Source: an uncultured Collinsella sp.
GTDB taxonomy: Bacteria; Actinomycetota; Coriobacteriia; Coriobacteriales; Coriobacteriaceae
NCBI GenBank assembly: GCA_902478825.1
Contig: CABSMK010000058.1
Location: 1 to 9,974 of the forward strand
Length of the DNA: 9,974 nucleotides
Direction: 5' to 3'
This document shows, piece after piece, positions 1-6,428 of the stretch. Each line of letters begins with the position of its first letter. Within the stretch, counting starts at the first letter, position 1. A program made the position numbers and the translations under genes. The notes below the pieces were generated by a model, which had not been told where the DNA came from, did not search any database, and was given only the letters and a program-made list of their open reading frames with translations.

Positions 1-53
1 CCCTTGAGCATTCCGCGGTACTCCTCGATATCGCCCAATGCACCGTAAATCAT
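1..53 (-). CDS. YhcH/YjgK/YiaL-family protein, N-terminus only (runs off the window)
   Basis: The first 17 codons on the minus strand read MIYGALGDIEEYRGMLK, the usual opening of the YhcH/YjgK/YiaL (EbgC/NanQ-like) family, small cupin-fold proteins; E. coli NanQ is a sialic-acid anomerase and other members are thought to interconvert sugar anomers. The start is the ATG at 53, preceded by a GAGAGGGG ribosome binding site about 6 bases upstream. The reading frame is open further upstream to a stop at 102-104, but no better start with a ribosome binding site is seen. It lies downstream of lacX and lacC on the same strand with no terminator between, so it is probably the last or a later gene of that operon. 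Family recognition rests on a very short stretch, so the call is moderate; the rest of the gene lies left of the window. Confidence 0.6.
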   Translation of the reverse strand, partial: MIYGALGDIEEYRGMLK

Positions 54-85
54 CTGAATCCCCTCTCGGATCGCTTCTTTGGCGG

Positions 86-217
86 CTACTCGGCAAACGC
101 GTTACCGACGCTGTTGCCACCCACATACGCCTCGACCAGGGTAAGGTCGGGATTGAACACGACAAACTCGGCGTCGCGCCCCAGCATAATGCTACCGCAC
201 TTGTCGTCGACATGAGC
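86..217 (-). pseudogene. 3' remnant of a second nagA (N-acetylhexosamine-6-phosphate deacetylase)
   Basis: Read on the minus strand, these bases encode about 43 residues ending in YVGGNSVGNAFAE and a TAG stop, aligning without gaps to the last 43 residues of the intact NagA encoded at 2944-4113 (which ends YVGGQSVGNAFTE). By hand alignment the two are about 82% identical in DNA and about 77% in protein. Upstream of position 217 the similarity stops abruptly, and the same frame hits the stop codon of lacC at 251-253. The whole metal-binding and catalytic portion of the enzyme is missing, and there is no start codon with a ribosome binding site, so it cannot make a deacetylase. The synonymous and conservative nature of most differences suggests it came from a once-functional paralogue rather than from a recent copy of the resident gene. 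It occupies nearly all the gap between lacC and the yhcH-like gene. Confidence 0.85.
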
Positions 218-250
218 TAGCAAGCAATGCCGGGGCCGACGCCCAAGCCC

Positions 251-1186
251 TTACAGCTCGGTCACGACAACGCCGTTGTAGACCTCGTCCCAACGATCCA
301 TAACCAAGTGGCCAGTCATAGGATCCATGGCATTGAGCTTGCCGCAGGTGTTGGCGGTACGTAGCACCGTCTCGTCGTCTGCGCCAGCAGCAATGGCATG
401 CGCGAAGCCAGCGATAGTGGAGTCACCAGAGCCCGTGGCGTTAACGGCAGGGATATCGGGCGTCTTTGCGCGGAACGCACGGCCATTGTGGAAGCCAACG
501 GAGCCGGCAGCGCCCATGGACACGACGACCCAGGGGATATCGGAGAAGCGGGCATCAGAGGCGAGCGCGGCGCGGAGCTCGTCCACATCGTCGGTGGTAA
601 AGCTCGTGCCCAGAAGGCCGTTGATCTCGGTCAGGTTAGGCTTGACCAGCTCGGGCTTAATTTCGGACTTAAGGGCGGCCTCGAGCGAAGCACCCGAGGT
701 ATCGAGCAGCACCTTGGCGCCGGCGTTCTCGGCAATGCCCGTGATCTTGGCATAGTAGTCTGCCTCGACACCGCGGGGCAGAGAACCCGAAATGGTGACG
801 ACGTCGGCCTTGCCCGCAAGCTCAGTAAACTTGGCGGTAAAGGCATCGAGTTCCTCGGGGGCAATTGTCGGGCCACTCTCGAGCAGCTCGGTCTGGTTGC
901 CGGCGTGGAGGATGTTGAGGCAAATGCGAGTCTCGCCCTTGATGGGCACAAAGTCGTTGTTAATACCGTTGGCGTCCATGAGCTCAGCCATGTAGGCGCC
1001 CATGTGGCCGCCGAGCAGACCGGTTGCCACAACGTCGTCGCCCAGCTGACCCAGCACACGGGCCACGTTGAGGCCCTTGCCGCCGGCGGTCTTTTCGGGC
1101 GTCACGCGGTTGACGTCGTCGATAACGAGCTCGTCGAGCTGATAGCGCGTATCGACAGACGGGTTCATCGTAACGGTGAGGATCAT
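251..1186 (-). CDS. lacC: Tagatose-6-phosphate kinase (LacC-type PfkB sugar kinase)
   Basis: A 311-residue PfkB-family sugar kinase, full length for LacC/FruK proteins. The N-terminus MILTVTMNPSVD, the substrate/nucleotide motif GGKGLN at residues 35-40, PNLTEI at 183-188 and the catalytic signature TGSGDSTIAG at 251-260 (catalytic Asp255 expected) are all intact. The GSGDS form and the overall N-terminal pattern favour LacC (ATP plus tagatose-6-phosphate to tagatose-1,6-bisphosphate, cytoplasmic) over 1-phosphofructokinase, and the nearby agaS and lacX-like genes support this; 1-phosphofructokinase remains the main alternative. The ATG at 1186 follows AAGGAG with 6 bases spacing. It begins 59 bases after the lacX-like gene on the same strand with no terminator between, so the two are probably co-transcribed. 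The product would need an aldolase (LacD, GatY or KbaY type) that is not in this window. Confidence 0.85.
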   Translation of the reverse strand: MILTVTMNPSVDTRYQLDELVIDDVNRVTPEKTAGGKGLNVARVLGQLGDDVVATGLLGGHMGAYMAELMDANGINNDFVPIKGETRICLNILHAGNQTELLESGPTIAPEELDAFTAKFTELAGKADVVTISGSLPRGVEADYYAKITGIAENAGAKVLLDTSGASLEAALKSEIKPELVKPNLTEINGLLGTSFTTDDVDELRAALASDARFSDIPWVVVSMGAAGSVGFHNGRAFRAKTPDIPAVNATGSGDSTIAGFAHAIAAGADDETVLRTANTCGKLNAMDPMTGHLVMDRWDEVYNGVVVTEL

Positions 1187-1245
1187 TTTTAGCTCCTTAT
1201 CTCGCAGGCTCCTTGTGCCTCGCGATACGAGTCGACAAAACGGAA

Positions 1246-2127
1246 TTACAGAATCTCAATCGTGAACGAGCGAACGACGGTCTCCTTGGGCTTGGCGACA
1301 AGGCAGCCGCGCTTATGCTCAAGCACGTCGTCCTCATCGGAGCAGGTCGAAAGGCCGCCCCAGGGCTCAACCGCCACAAAATCGCCCTCGGGCTTGCTCC
1401 ACACAATGAGATATGGGAAGCCCTCAAAGCTCAGGCGGACGCCCTTGTCCTCGCCCTTTTTGGAAAGCGTGACCTGACGGCTCTCGAGCACGTCAAAGAT
1501 GGTCTCCGCAAAATCGAAGAGCTCGTGCGACAGGGGCAGCGTCTTTCCCACCATGGGGTTCTTGGAGCGGTTGGTCACGTCAATCAAGCCAGTCGAGGGG
1601 ACGGCAGTGCAAAGCTCAGCAGCCTCGTCTTTCTCAAAGCGCAACTCGTAGTCCGTATAGGCCTCGCCCTCATCGAGCGGACACCTAAAGCCGGGATGAC
1701 CGCCGATAAAGAACGGCATGTCCTCGGTTCCCTCGTTGGTCACCTCATAGGAGACGCGCACGGCATCCCCCTCAAGCGTATAACGAGCGACAAGCTTAAA
1801 CGGGTACGGATAATCGCTCAGCAGCGCGGCGTTATCCTCCGAAGCCAGGCACATCGCCAGCTCGTTCTCGCCTTGGCTCAGCAGCTTCCACTCCTGTTTG
1901 CGCGCAAACCCGTGGCGAGCGAGCTTTACATGATGCCCGGCAAACGTCATGGCGCTGTTGTCGCGCAAGCCTCCGCAAATCGGGAAGCAAATCGGTGCCT
2001 GGCCGGACCACACGGCGGGATCACCCTGCCACAAATACTCGCGACCTCCAGCCTCAATCGAGGTAAACGAACCACCAGCCGTGGACACCTTAATAGAAAT
2101 CGAATCGTTGGAGAGAGCGTATTCCAT
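1246..2127 (-). CDS. lacX: Aldose 1-epimerase family protein, LacX-like
   Basis: A 293-residue cytoplasmic protein of the galactose mutarotase-like fold. The stretch REYLWQGDPAVW near residues 29-40, followed by HGFARKQEW near residues 73-81 and a GGHPGFRCP segment near 140, is the pattern of the LacX branch of aldose 1-epimerases, named from lactococcal lac operons that use the tagatose-6-phosphate pathway. The probable role is interconverting the anomers of a sugar or sugar phosphate; the exact substrate is not shown by sequence. I chose the ATG at 2127 because GAAAGGA lies 7-8 bases upstream and the residues from there match the family start; the open frame extends to 2163 without a ribosome binding site. 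It is the first gene of a minus-strand operon with lacC, and it diverges from the flavodoxin-like gene. No copy of the operator seen before agaS is present upstream. Confidence 0.8.
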   Translation of the reverse strand: MEYALSNDSISIKVSTAGGSFTSIEAGGREYLWQGDPAVWSGQAPICFPICGGLRDNSAMTFAGHHVKLARHGFARKQEWKLLSQGENELAMCLASEDNAALLSDYPYPFKLVARYTLEGDAVRVSYEVTNEGTEDMPFFIGGHPGFRCPLDEGEAYTDYELRFEKDEAAELCTAVPSTGLIDVTNRSKNPMVGKTLPLSHELFDFAETIFDVLESRQVTLSKKGEDKGVRLSFEGFPYLIVWSKPEGDFVAVEPWGGLSTCSDEDDVLEHKRGCLVAKPKETVVRSFTIEIL

Positions 2128-2283
2128 TGCCCATCCTTTCGAACAACTGCTTTTTGCTCGCAAGTACCCGTCTCGGCCCTAGCCAAAGGACAAACCCGCA
2201 CGTTCATCGATGCGTCCGGTATCCCAGCCATGTAACGGGGTACCATACAGACATTGATGCAATTACAGCTGAAAGGCCTTCTT
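2128..2283. other. Divergent intergenic region between lacX-like and flavodoxin-like genes
   Basis: This 156-base gap must hold promoters for both the minus-strand lacX/lacC operon and the plus-strand flavodoxin-like gene. I see the ribosome binding sites at its ends (GAAAGGA for lacX, AAAGG for the flavodoxin) but no convincing -10/-35 pair in either direction and no copy of the CTGGTAGTAACCA motif found before agaS and the PTS operon. Confidence 0.5.
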
Positions 2284-2868
2284 ATGCGAACCATCATCCT
2301 CTACGCCTCGCGCCATCACGGCAATACGAAAAAGCTCGTGGACGCCATCGTCGAGGCACACCCCGAGATCGATACCCTCGACGTCAAGGCACTCGGTAAA
2401 AACGAGTATCCCAACCTGCACGAATATCATCTGATCGGTGTCGCCACGGGCATCTATTACTCCGAGATCGACAAGGACATGGCACGAGTGCTCACGAACG
2501 TGCTGCAGCCGCAGGACAAGGTGTTTGGCCTTATGACCTACGGTGGCAAAAACAAGTGGTACGGCAAGGATATCGATGGCATCTGCCGCATGAGGCAGGC
2601 CATCTTTATGGGTGTCTACGGCTGCCCCGGCTTTGATACGTGGGGGCCGTTCAAACTCGCCGGCGGTGTCCAAAAGGGACACCCGACCGCTGAGGAAATT
2701 AAGGGCGCCGTCGACTTCTTCGACAAGATCGAAGACGAGTATGGCGACATCATCGTCGAAGAGTACGCCAAGCGCGAGAAGCGCCTAGCATACGAGAAGG
2801 AGCATCCTGCAGGAGGCCTGGTGGCCGGCGTTAAGCGCACGGCAAAGAAGATCGCTAACAAGCTGTAA
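2284..2868 (+). CDS. Flavodoxin-fold protein (flavodoxin family, function unknown)
   Basis: A 194-residue protein with a flavodoxin fold. The N-terminal strand and phosphate loop read RTIILYASRHHGNTKK (residues 2-17), where S9-x-x-G-N-T is the FMN-phosphate-binding loop. GIYYS at 56-60 and the glycine-rich FDTWGPFKLAGG at 117-128 sit where the flavodoxin isoalloxazine loops are expected. The start at 2284 is preceded by AAAGG with 7 bases spacing; an open frame from 2254 lacks a good site. The last 35 or so residues form a Lys/Arg-rich tail beyond the usual flavodoxin core. It probably acts as a cytoplasmic FMN electron carrier or FMN-dependent reductase; the partner is unknown. It is the only plus-strand gene in the window, has its own terminator and shows no obvious metabolic link to the amino-sugar genes around it. 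Confidence 0.8.
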   Translation: MRTIILYASRHHGNTKKLVDAIVEAHPEIDTLDVKALGKNEYPNLHEYHLIGVATGIYYSEIDKDMARVLTNVLQPQDKVFGLMTYGGKNKWYGKDIDGICRMRQAIFMGVYGCPGFDTWGPFKLAGGVQKGHPTAEEIKGAVDFFDKIEDEYGDIIVEEYAKREKRLAYEKEHPAGGLVAGVKRTAKKIANKL

Positions 2869-2899
2869 CTGTGAAGGTGCTTTTGAGCGTTTAACCCAT

Positions 2900-2938
2900 A
2901 CGGCGGGTCCGAGCAGATTCGGGCCCGCCGTCTTTTTC
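2900..2938 (+). terminator. Intrinsic terminator after the flavodoxin-like gene
   Basis: Stem ACGGCGGGTCCGA (2900-2912) pairs with TCGGGCCCGCCGT (2919-2931) across a 6-base loop with one mismatched or G-U position, followed by a T-rich run at 2931-2938. The T tract is only on the plus-strand side, so it mainly serves the flavodoxin gene. It lies just beyond the nagA stop and could partially stop convergent transcription too. Confidence 0.9.
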
Positions 2939-2943
2939 TATCG

Positions 2944-4113
2944 TTACTCGGTAAAGGCGTTGCCGACGCTCTGGCCGCCAACATACGTCTCGACGAGGGT
3001 AAGCTCGTGGTCGAACACGACAAAGTCGGCGTCGCGACCCGGCATGATGCTGCCGCACTTATCCTCGATGTGCGCGGAGCGTGCCGGCACCTCGGTTGCC
3101 ATGCGAATGGCGATATCGGCGCTGGCGATGCCCCAGTCAACGATGTTCTTGACGCCCTGGGCAAGCGTGAGCACCGAGCCGGCAATGCTCTTGCCGTCGG
3201 CGAGCCAGCACAGGTTGTCCTTCATGATGACGTCCATGCCACCACTGGTGTAGCTGCCCTCGGGCATGCCGCCGCAGCCCAGGCAGTCAGTGATGAGCAC
3301 CGTGTGTTGCCAGCCCTTTGCCTGCAGCAGCGCCTTGATGGCGGCAGGGTTTACGTGCTTGCCGTCACAGATGATCTCGGCGTAGGTCTCGGGCGTGGAC
3401 ATGGCAGCGCCCACGACACCGGGCTCACGGTGATGCAGCCCGCGCTGACCGTTATAGGTATGCGTAAAGCAGCTGGCACCGGCGTTGATGGCGGCGATGC
3501 ACTCATCGTAGGTGGCGTCGGAGTGACCGATGCTGGTCACCACACCCTTGGCATTCAGAGCAGCCGCATAAGCAGCGGCACCGTCGCGCTCGGCCGCCAT
3601 GGCGCTCTTAACGATGCGACCACCCGCAGCCTCCTGCCACTGATCGAAGACCTCCTCGGAGGGGTCGATCAGGTAAGCGGGGTTCTGCGCACCCACGTGC
3701 TTCATGGTAAAGAAGGGGCCTTCCAGGTAGATGCCCTGAATGCGGGCACCGCAGAAGTCGGGGCCGCGACCCTCGTCCGCCTGAGCGATGGCGGCGCAGG
3801 CGTCCTTGATCTGCTCGACGCCATCGGTGAACGTCGTGGGCAGCCAGCTGGTGGTACCGCGACGGGCGAGCTCGGTCGAGCTGATATCGATGCCCTCGGG
3901 ATCGTTATCGGTAGTTGAGTGGTTGTAGAAGCCATGGATGTGAGTATCGACCATACCCGGTGCGATCCACGATCCCGTGTAGTCCTTAATCTCGCAAGAG
4001 GGCTCGTCGGCCTGCCAGGCGCCAAAGACGCCATCCTCGACCATAAGATAGCCGCCCAGTTGCGGGCCTGCCGGCAAGAAGAACTTGTCAGCCTTAATTG
4101 CGTACGTGCTCAT
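2944..4113 (-). CDS. nagA: N-acetylhexosamine-6-phosphate deacetylase (NagA/AgaA family)
   Basis: A 389-residue amidohydrolase that removes acetate from GlcNAc-6-phosphate or GalNAc-6-phosphate in the cytoplasm. Visible family landmarks: HxH in DTHIHG (His58, His60), the metal-ligand Glu131 in LEGPF, His197 in IGHSDAT, His218 in FTHTYNG with the following HHREPG segment, and the catalytic Asp276 in LITDCLGCGG; the C-terminus GRDADFVVFD is also typical. The HxH motif is the Gram-positive type, unlike E. coli NagA. I start it at the ATG at 4113, with GAGGAG and a 5-base spacer; the GTG at 4119 would overlap that site. Context next to agaS and lacC favours GalNAc-6-phosphate as the physiological substrate (AgaA role), although this family is often active on both. 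It lies after the agaS terminator, so it probably has its own promoter; a weak -10 (TATAAG, minus strand of 4153-4158) is the only candidate. Confidence 0.92.
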   Translation of the reverse strand: MSTYAIKADKFFLPAGPQLGGYLMVEDGVFGAWQADEPSCEIKDYTGSWIAPGMVDTHIHGFYNHSTTDNDPEGIDISSTELARRGTTSWLPTTFTDGVEQIKDACAAIAQADEGRGPDFCGARIQGIYLEGPFFTMKHVGAQNPAYLIDPSEEVFDQWQEAAGGRIVKSAMAAERDGAAAYAAALNAKGVVTSIGHSDATYDECIAAINAGASCFTHTYNGQRGLHHREPGVVGAAMSTPETYAEIICDGKHVNPAAIKALLQAKGWQHTVLITDCLGCGGMPEGSYTSGGMDVIMKDNLCWLADGKSIAGSVLTLAQGVKNIVDWGIASADIAIRMATEVPARSAHIEDKCGSIMPGRDADFVVFDHELTLVETYVGGQSVGNAFTE

Positions 4114-4170
4114 ATGCACTCCTCGCTTCTAAAGCAGTTGACTGTGGTGATGCTTATACCCAGCTCACGT

Positions 4171-4212
4171 AAAACAAAAAGCGCCCGCCCGCCGTTATGA
4201 GCGGACGGGCGC
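4171..4212 (-). terminator. Intrinsic terminator after agaS
   Basis: A 12-base stem (4181-4192 with 4201-4212, one mismatch) closes an 8-base loop; on the minus strand it is followed by TTTTTGTTTT (4180-4171). It lies 18 bases beyond the agaS stop, so agaS and nagA are separate transcription units unless readthrough occurs. Confidence 0.92.
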
Positions 4213-4230
4213 CCTTACAGGGGGACGCGA

Positions 4231-5397
4231 TTAAGCGGTGAAGGGGTGAATCGTCACGCCCTTAACCACGCGGTTGACCGTGCCAGTGGGGCTCGGCGTG
4301 TCGGGCGTGTTGCCCACGCGCACGGAGTTGAGCAGGCTGATAGCCTGGGCAAACATCACGAACGGCAGAGCAAGGTAGCCCTCGGGAAGTGCCTCGTAGC
4401 CCTTAAAGGTGAAGGACTCGCCCTCGTAGACGGTGGCACCTTCCTGCTGAACGGCGATGGTGTGCTGAGCGATTTCGTCGCCACCGATCTCGTTGAGGAT
4501 GTCGATGTCGTACTGACGGGTGTAGGCGTCGTTGTTGACGAACACGAAGACGAGCGTCTTATCGTCGACGAAGGACTTAGGTCCGTGACGATAGCCCATG
4601 GAGGTGTCGTAGGAAGTAGCGACCAGACCGTGAGCGAGCTCAAGGATCTTGAGCTGGCTCTCCTGGGCAAGGCCACCGAAGGAGCCAGAACCCAAGTAGG
4701 TCACGCGGTTGAAGTCGCCAACCAGGTAATCGGCGATCTCGGGCTCACGGGAGATGACCTCCTCGCCCATCTTGGCGATGGTCTCGACCCACTCGGCCTT
4801 CTGCTCGTCAGAGGCAGTGTCAAAAATAAGGGTGGAGAGCAGGGTCATGCAGGAATAAGAACCGGTCATGGCGAAGCCCTTGTCGTTGGCGCGCGGAATG
4901 AGCAGCGTCAGCGCGTTGGGATCATCGGCAGACTCGACGGCGAGCTTGCCCTCGGGAGCGCAGGTGATGTTGAGGAACTTGACGTTGTGGACGAGCTCCT
5001 TGGCAACGGCAACGGCGGCAAGGCTCTCGGGGCTGTTGCCAGAGCGGGCAAAGGAAACCACGAGCGTGGGATCCTCGGCGCGTAGGAAGTCGCGCGGGGC
5101 GCTCACGATGTCGGTCGTGGCGATGGGCTTAAAGTCGTAGAGATCAGTGTTGCCAGCGTGACGCAGGTACGGGGCGCAGGTATCGCCAACGTAGTCGGAC
5201 GTACCGGCACCGGTGAAGACAACGGACAGACGGCCCTCGCCCATAGCGCGAGCCTCGGCCAGGAAGGCCTCGATGGCCTCCTTGTTCTCGCGATAGATGT
5301 TGAGCGTATCACGCCAAAGCTCGGGCTGCTGAGCAATCTCGGCCGTGGTGATCTGGGCGCCGAGCTCGGTGAGCTCCTCGACACTCTTCTCGAACAT
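4231..5397 (-). CDS. agaS: AgaS: galactosamine-6-phosphate deaminase/isomerase (SIS domains)
   Basis: A 388-residue protein with two SIS (sugar isomerase) domains. Sugar-phosphate-binding signatures are FTGAGTSDYVGD (residues 61-72) and SFARSGNSPES (115-125) in the first domain, LGSGSFGGLAQES (235-247) in the second, and the AgaS hallmark YRHGPKSF (269-276). AgaS converts galactosamine-6-phosphate to tagatose-6-phosphate and ammonia, feeding the LacC kinase; it was earlier named tagatose-6-phosphate ketose/aldose isomerase. GlmS-type glutamine amidotransferase sequence is absent, so it is not glucosamine synthase. The ATG at 5397 follows GAGAGAGG about 9 bases upstream. It is flanked by its own promoter and operator upstream and a terminator downstream, making it a monocistronic unit, and its operator is shared with the PTS operon. 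Confidence 0.92.
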   Translation of the reverse strand: MFEKSVEELTELGAQITTAEIAQQPELWRDTLNIYRENKEAIEAFLAEARAMGEGRLSVVFTGAGTSDYVGDTCAPYLRHAGNTDLYDFKPIATTDIVSAPRDFLRAEDPTLVVSFARSGNSPESLAAVAVAKELVHNVKFLNITCAPEGKLAVESADDPNALTLLIPRANDKGFAMTGSYSCMTLLSTLIFDTASDEQKAEWVETIAKMGEEVISREPEIADYLVGDFNRVTYLGSGSFGGLAQESQLKILELAHGLVATSYDTSMGYRHGPKSFVDDKTLVFVFVNNDAYTRQYDIDILNEIGGDEIAQHTIAVQQEGATVYEGESFTFKGYEALPEGYLALPFVMFAQAISLLNSVRVGNTPDTPSPTGTVNRVVKGVTIHPFTA

Positions 5398-5436
5398 TTC
5401 TAATACCTCTCTCTAGAAGTAATCCTCTGACGTGCA

Positions 5437-5442
5437 ATTATA
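5437..5442 (-). promoter_or_regulatory. Promoter -10 box of agaS
   Basis: A perfect TATAAT on the minus strand, 40 bases upstream of the agaS start codon. No good -35 hexamer is present at 16-18 bases; that position is occupied by the operator palindrome at 5459-5472. Confidence 0.65.
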
Positions 5443-5458
5443 CACTTCAGTTGGTTAT

Positions 5459-5472
5459 CTGGTAGTAACCAG
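5459..5472. promoter_or_regulatory. Likely GntR/HutC-family operator in front of agaS
   Basis: CTGGTAGTAACCAG is a perfect 5+5 inverted repeat (CTGGT/ACCAG) around AGTA. It covers about -29 to -42 relative to the start inferred from the TATAAT box, a classic repression position. The 13-base core CTGGTAGTAACCA recurs before the PTS operon. Its form resembles the DasR/NagR (GntR/HutC) site, ACTGGT-n4-ACCAGT, and the neighbouring gene encodes such a regulator. An overlapping wider dyad, GGTTA (5453-5457) with TAACC (5466-5470), is also present. Confidence 0.75.
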
Positions 5473-5511
5473 TTAAATGCAAAGAATCATCATATGGATA
5501 CGATGCGAACA

Positions 5512-6243
5512 CTAGTCGCTACGCTGGTGGTAAACCTTGTATTTAAACTGATCGGCACGAGCAACCGAGAGTGTATACTCCACAACCTCGTTTGACTCGT
5601 TATACGTAGTCCTGACCAAATCGAGCACAGGCGAGCCCTCGACAATTCCCAAAAGGTGGGCGTCGGTGGGACGGGCTATGCTCGCATAGAACTCCTCTTC
5701 GGCCACGCGTATCTTTTGCTGAAAGTCTTGCTCAATCACATCGTAAAGCGGCTTACGCTCCAGCAGCGGTCGCTTTAGGGACAAAAATTGACGAACTGGT
5801 AGATAGCTGCGTTCGACCATCATGGGCATGTTGTCGGCAGAACGAAGGCGCTTAAGCTTAAAAATGCGATCACCTATACGCAATCCCATATGCTCGGCCA
5901 GATTTTTATCGGCCTCCATCTCGCAAAACTCGAGAATCGTGGTCTCGGGGTCGCGACCCATCGCGCGCATCTGCTCGGTAAAGCTGTAGGACTGCATAAG
6001 ATTGGTTGCCTTTGCCGAACGGTCGGTCACAAAGGTACCGCGACCGTGCTGCCGAACCACCAGTCCTAAACGCTCCAGTTCCTGCAGAGCCAGGCGTACC
6101 GTAGTACGCGAGAGACCATAGCGCTCCGAAAGTTCGCGCTCGGAAGGAATCATGTCACCGGCGCGATATTCATGGTCGATCTTTTCGGTCAGAATATCGA
6201 CCAGCTGATCGTACAGCGGTTGCTTACGCGCTCCGATCGCCAT
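5512..6243 (-). CDS. GntR-family transcriptional regulator, HutC subfamily (UTRA effector domain)
   Basis: A 243-residue regulator. Residues about 8-75 form the GntR winged helix-turn-helix, with PSERELSERYGLSRTTVR as recognition core and the wing HGRGTFV just after. Residues about 90-235 form a UTRA domain, the sugar-phosphate-sensing module of HutC-type regulators such as NagR/YvoA and DasR; ERSYLPV near 143-149 and the C-terminal VEYTLSVARADQF are typical. It probably represses agaS and the PTS operon through their shared operator and is released by a phosphorylated amino sugar or pathway intermediate; E. coli uses an unrelated DeoR-type AgaR for the same job. The ATG at 6243 follows GGGAGG about 6 bases upstream. 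It is transcribed separately from the PTS operon, whose terminator lies upstream, and no operator copy is visible before it, so autoregulation is not indicated. Confidence 0.9.
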   Translation of the reverse strand: MAIGARKQPLYDQLVDILTEKIDHEYRAGDMIPSERELSERYGLSRTTVRLALQELERLGLVVRQHGRGTFVTDRSAKATNLMQSYSFTEQMRAMGRDPETTILEFCEMEADKNLAEHMGLRIGDRIFKLKRLRSADNMPMMVERSYLPVRQFLSLKRPLLERKPLYDVIEQDFQQKIRVAEEEFYASIARPTDAHLLGIVEGSPVLDLVRTTYNESNEVVEYTLSVARADQFKYKVYHQRSD

Positions 6244-6292
6244 CCTATCCTCCCTTTTGCTCGAATTCGGCTAGCTACCTAGGGTGCTTAGC

Positions 6293-6322
6293 ATTATCTG
6301 TCTGCCACACCCGAATCATCAA
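6293..6322 (-). promoter_or_regulatory. Possible promoter of the GntR-family regulator
   Basis: On the minus strand TTGATG (6322-6317) and GATAAT (6298-6293) are separated by 18 bases, about 50 bases before the regulator's start codon and just after the PTS-operon terminator. Both boxes are imperfect, so this is a candidate only. Confidence 0.4.
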
Positions 6323-6362
6323 GAAAACAAAAGCCGCGCGCTCTTTCGAGCACGCGGCTTTT
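6323..6362 (-). terminator. Intrinsic terminator of the PTS operon
   Basis: An 11-base stem, GCCGCGCGCTC (6333-6343) with GAGCACGCGGC (6348-6358), one C-A/G-U position, loop of 4. On the minus strand it is followed by a T-rich stretch (6332-6323). AAAA and TTTT flank both sides of the stem, so it could also act on the plus strand. Confidence 0.93.
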
Positions 6363-6374
6363 AACATACACATG

Positions 6375-6421
6375 GCTTAAGGGGTCGGGGTGTGAGCCGC
6401 GTAGGGACACACCCCTCAAGC
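6375..6421 (-). other. Second hairpin between EIID and the terminator
   Basis: GGGGTGTG (6387-6394) pairs perfectly with CACACCCC (6408-6415) over a 13-base loop. An alternative outer stem, GCTTAAGGGG (6375-6384) with CCCCTCAAGC (6412-6421), uses the same C run and would compete. Neither has a following T tract, so this is not a second terminator; it may protect the 3' end of the operon mRNA. Confidence 0.5.
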
Positions 6422-6428
6422 TAGAGCC

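Noticed and set aside
38..220. 60-residue plus-strand open frame at the left edge
   Set aside because: It is antisense to the nagA remnant and the yhcH-like start, has no ribosome binding site and no recognisable motif.
398..1192. 264-residue plus-strand open frame opposite lacC
   Set aside because: It is antisense to a well-supported PfkB kinase, has no family motif, and reflects the codon bias of the GC-rich gene.
1213..2235. 340-residue plus-strand open frame opposite the lacX-like gene
   Set aside because: Composition is that of an antisense shadow and the opposite strand encodes a clear aldose 1-epimerase with a ribosome binding site.
3007..3918. 303-residue plus-strand open frame opposite nagA
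   Set aside because: Antisense shadow of nagA, whose metal ligands and catalytic Asp are all intact.
4153..4158. TATAAG as nagA promoter -10
   Set aside because: No matching -35 box and close to the preceding terminator stem; kept only as a remark, not a separate feature.
5488..5505. Near-palindrome CATCATATGGATACGATG between the regulator and agaS
   Set aside because: One mismatch and only a 2-base centre; no second copy and no T tract, so neither a terminator nor a supported operator.
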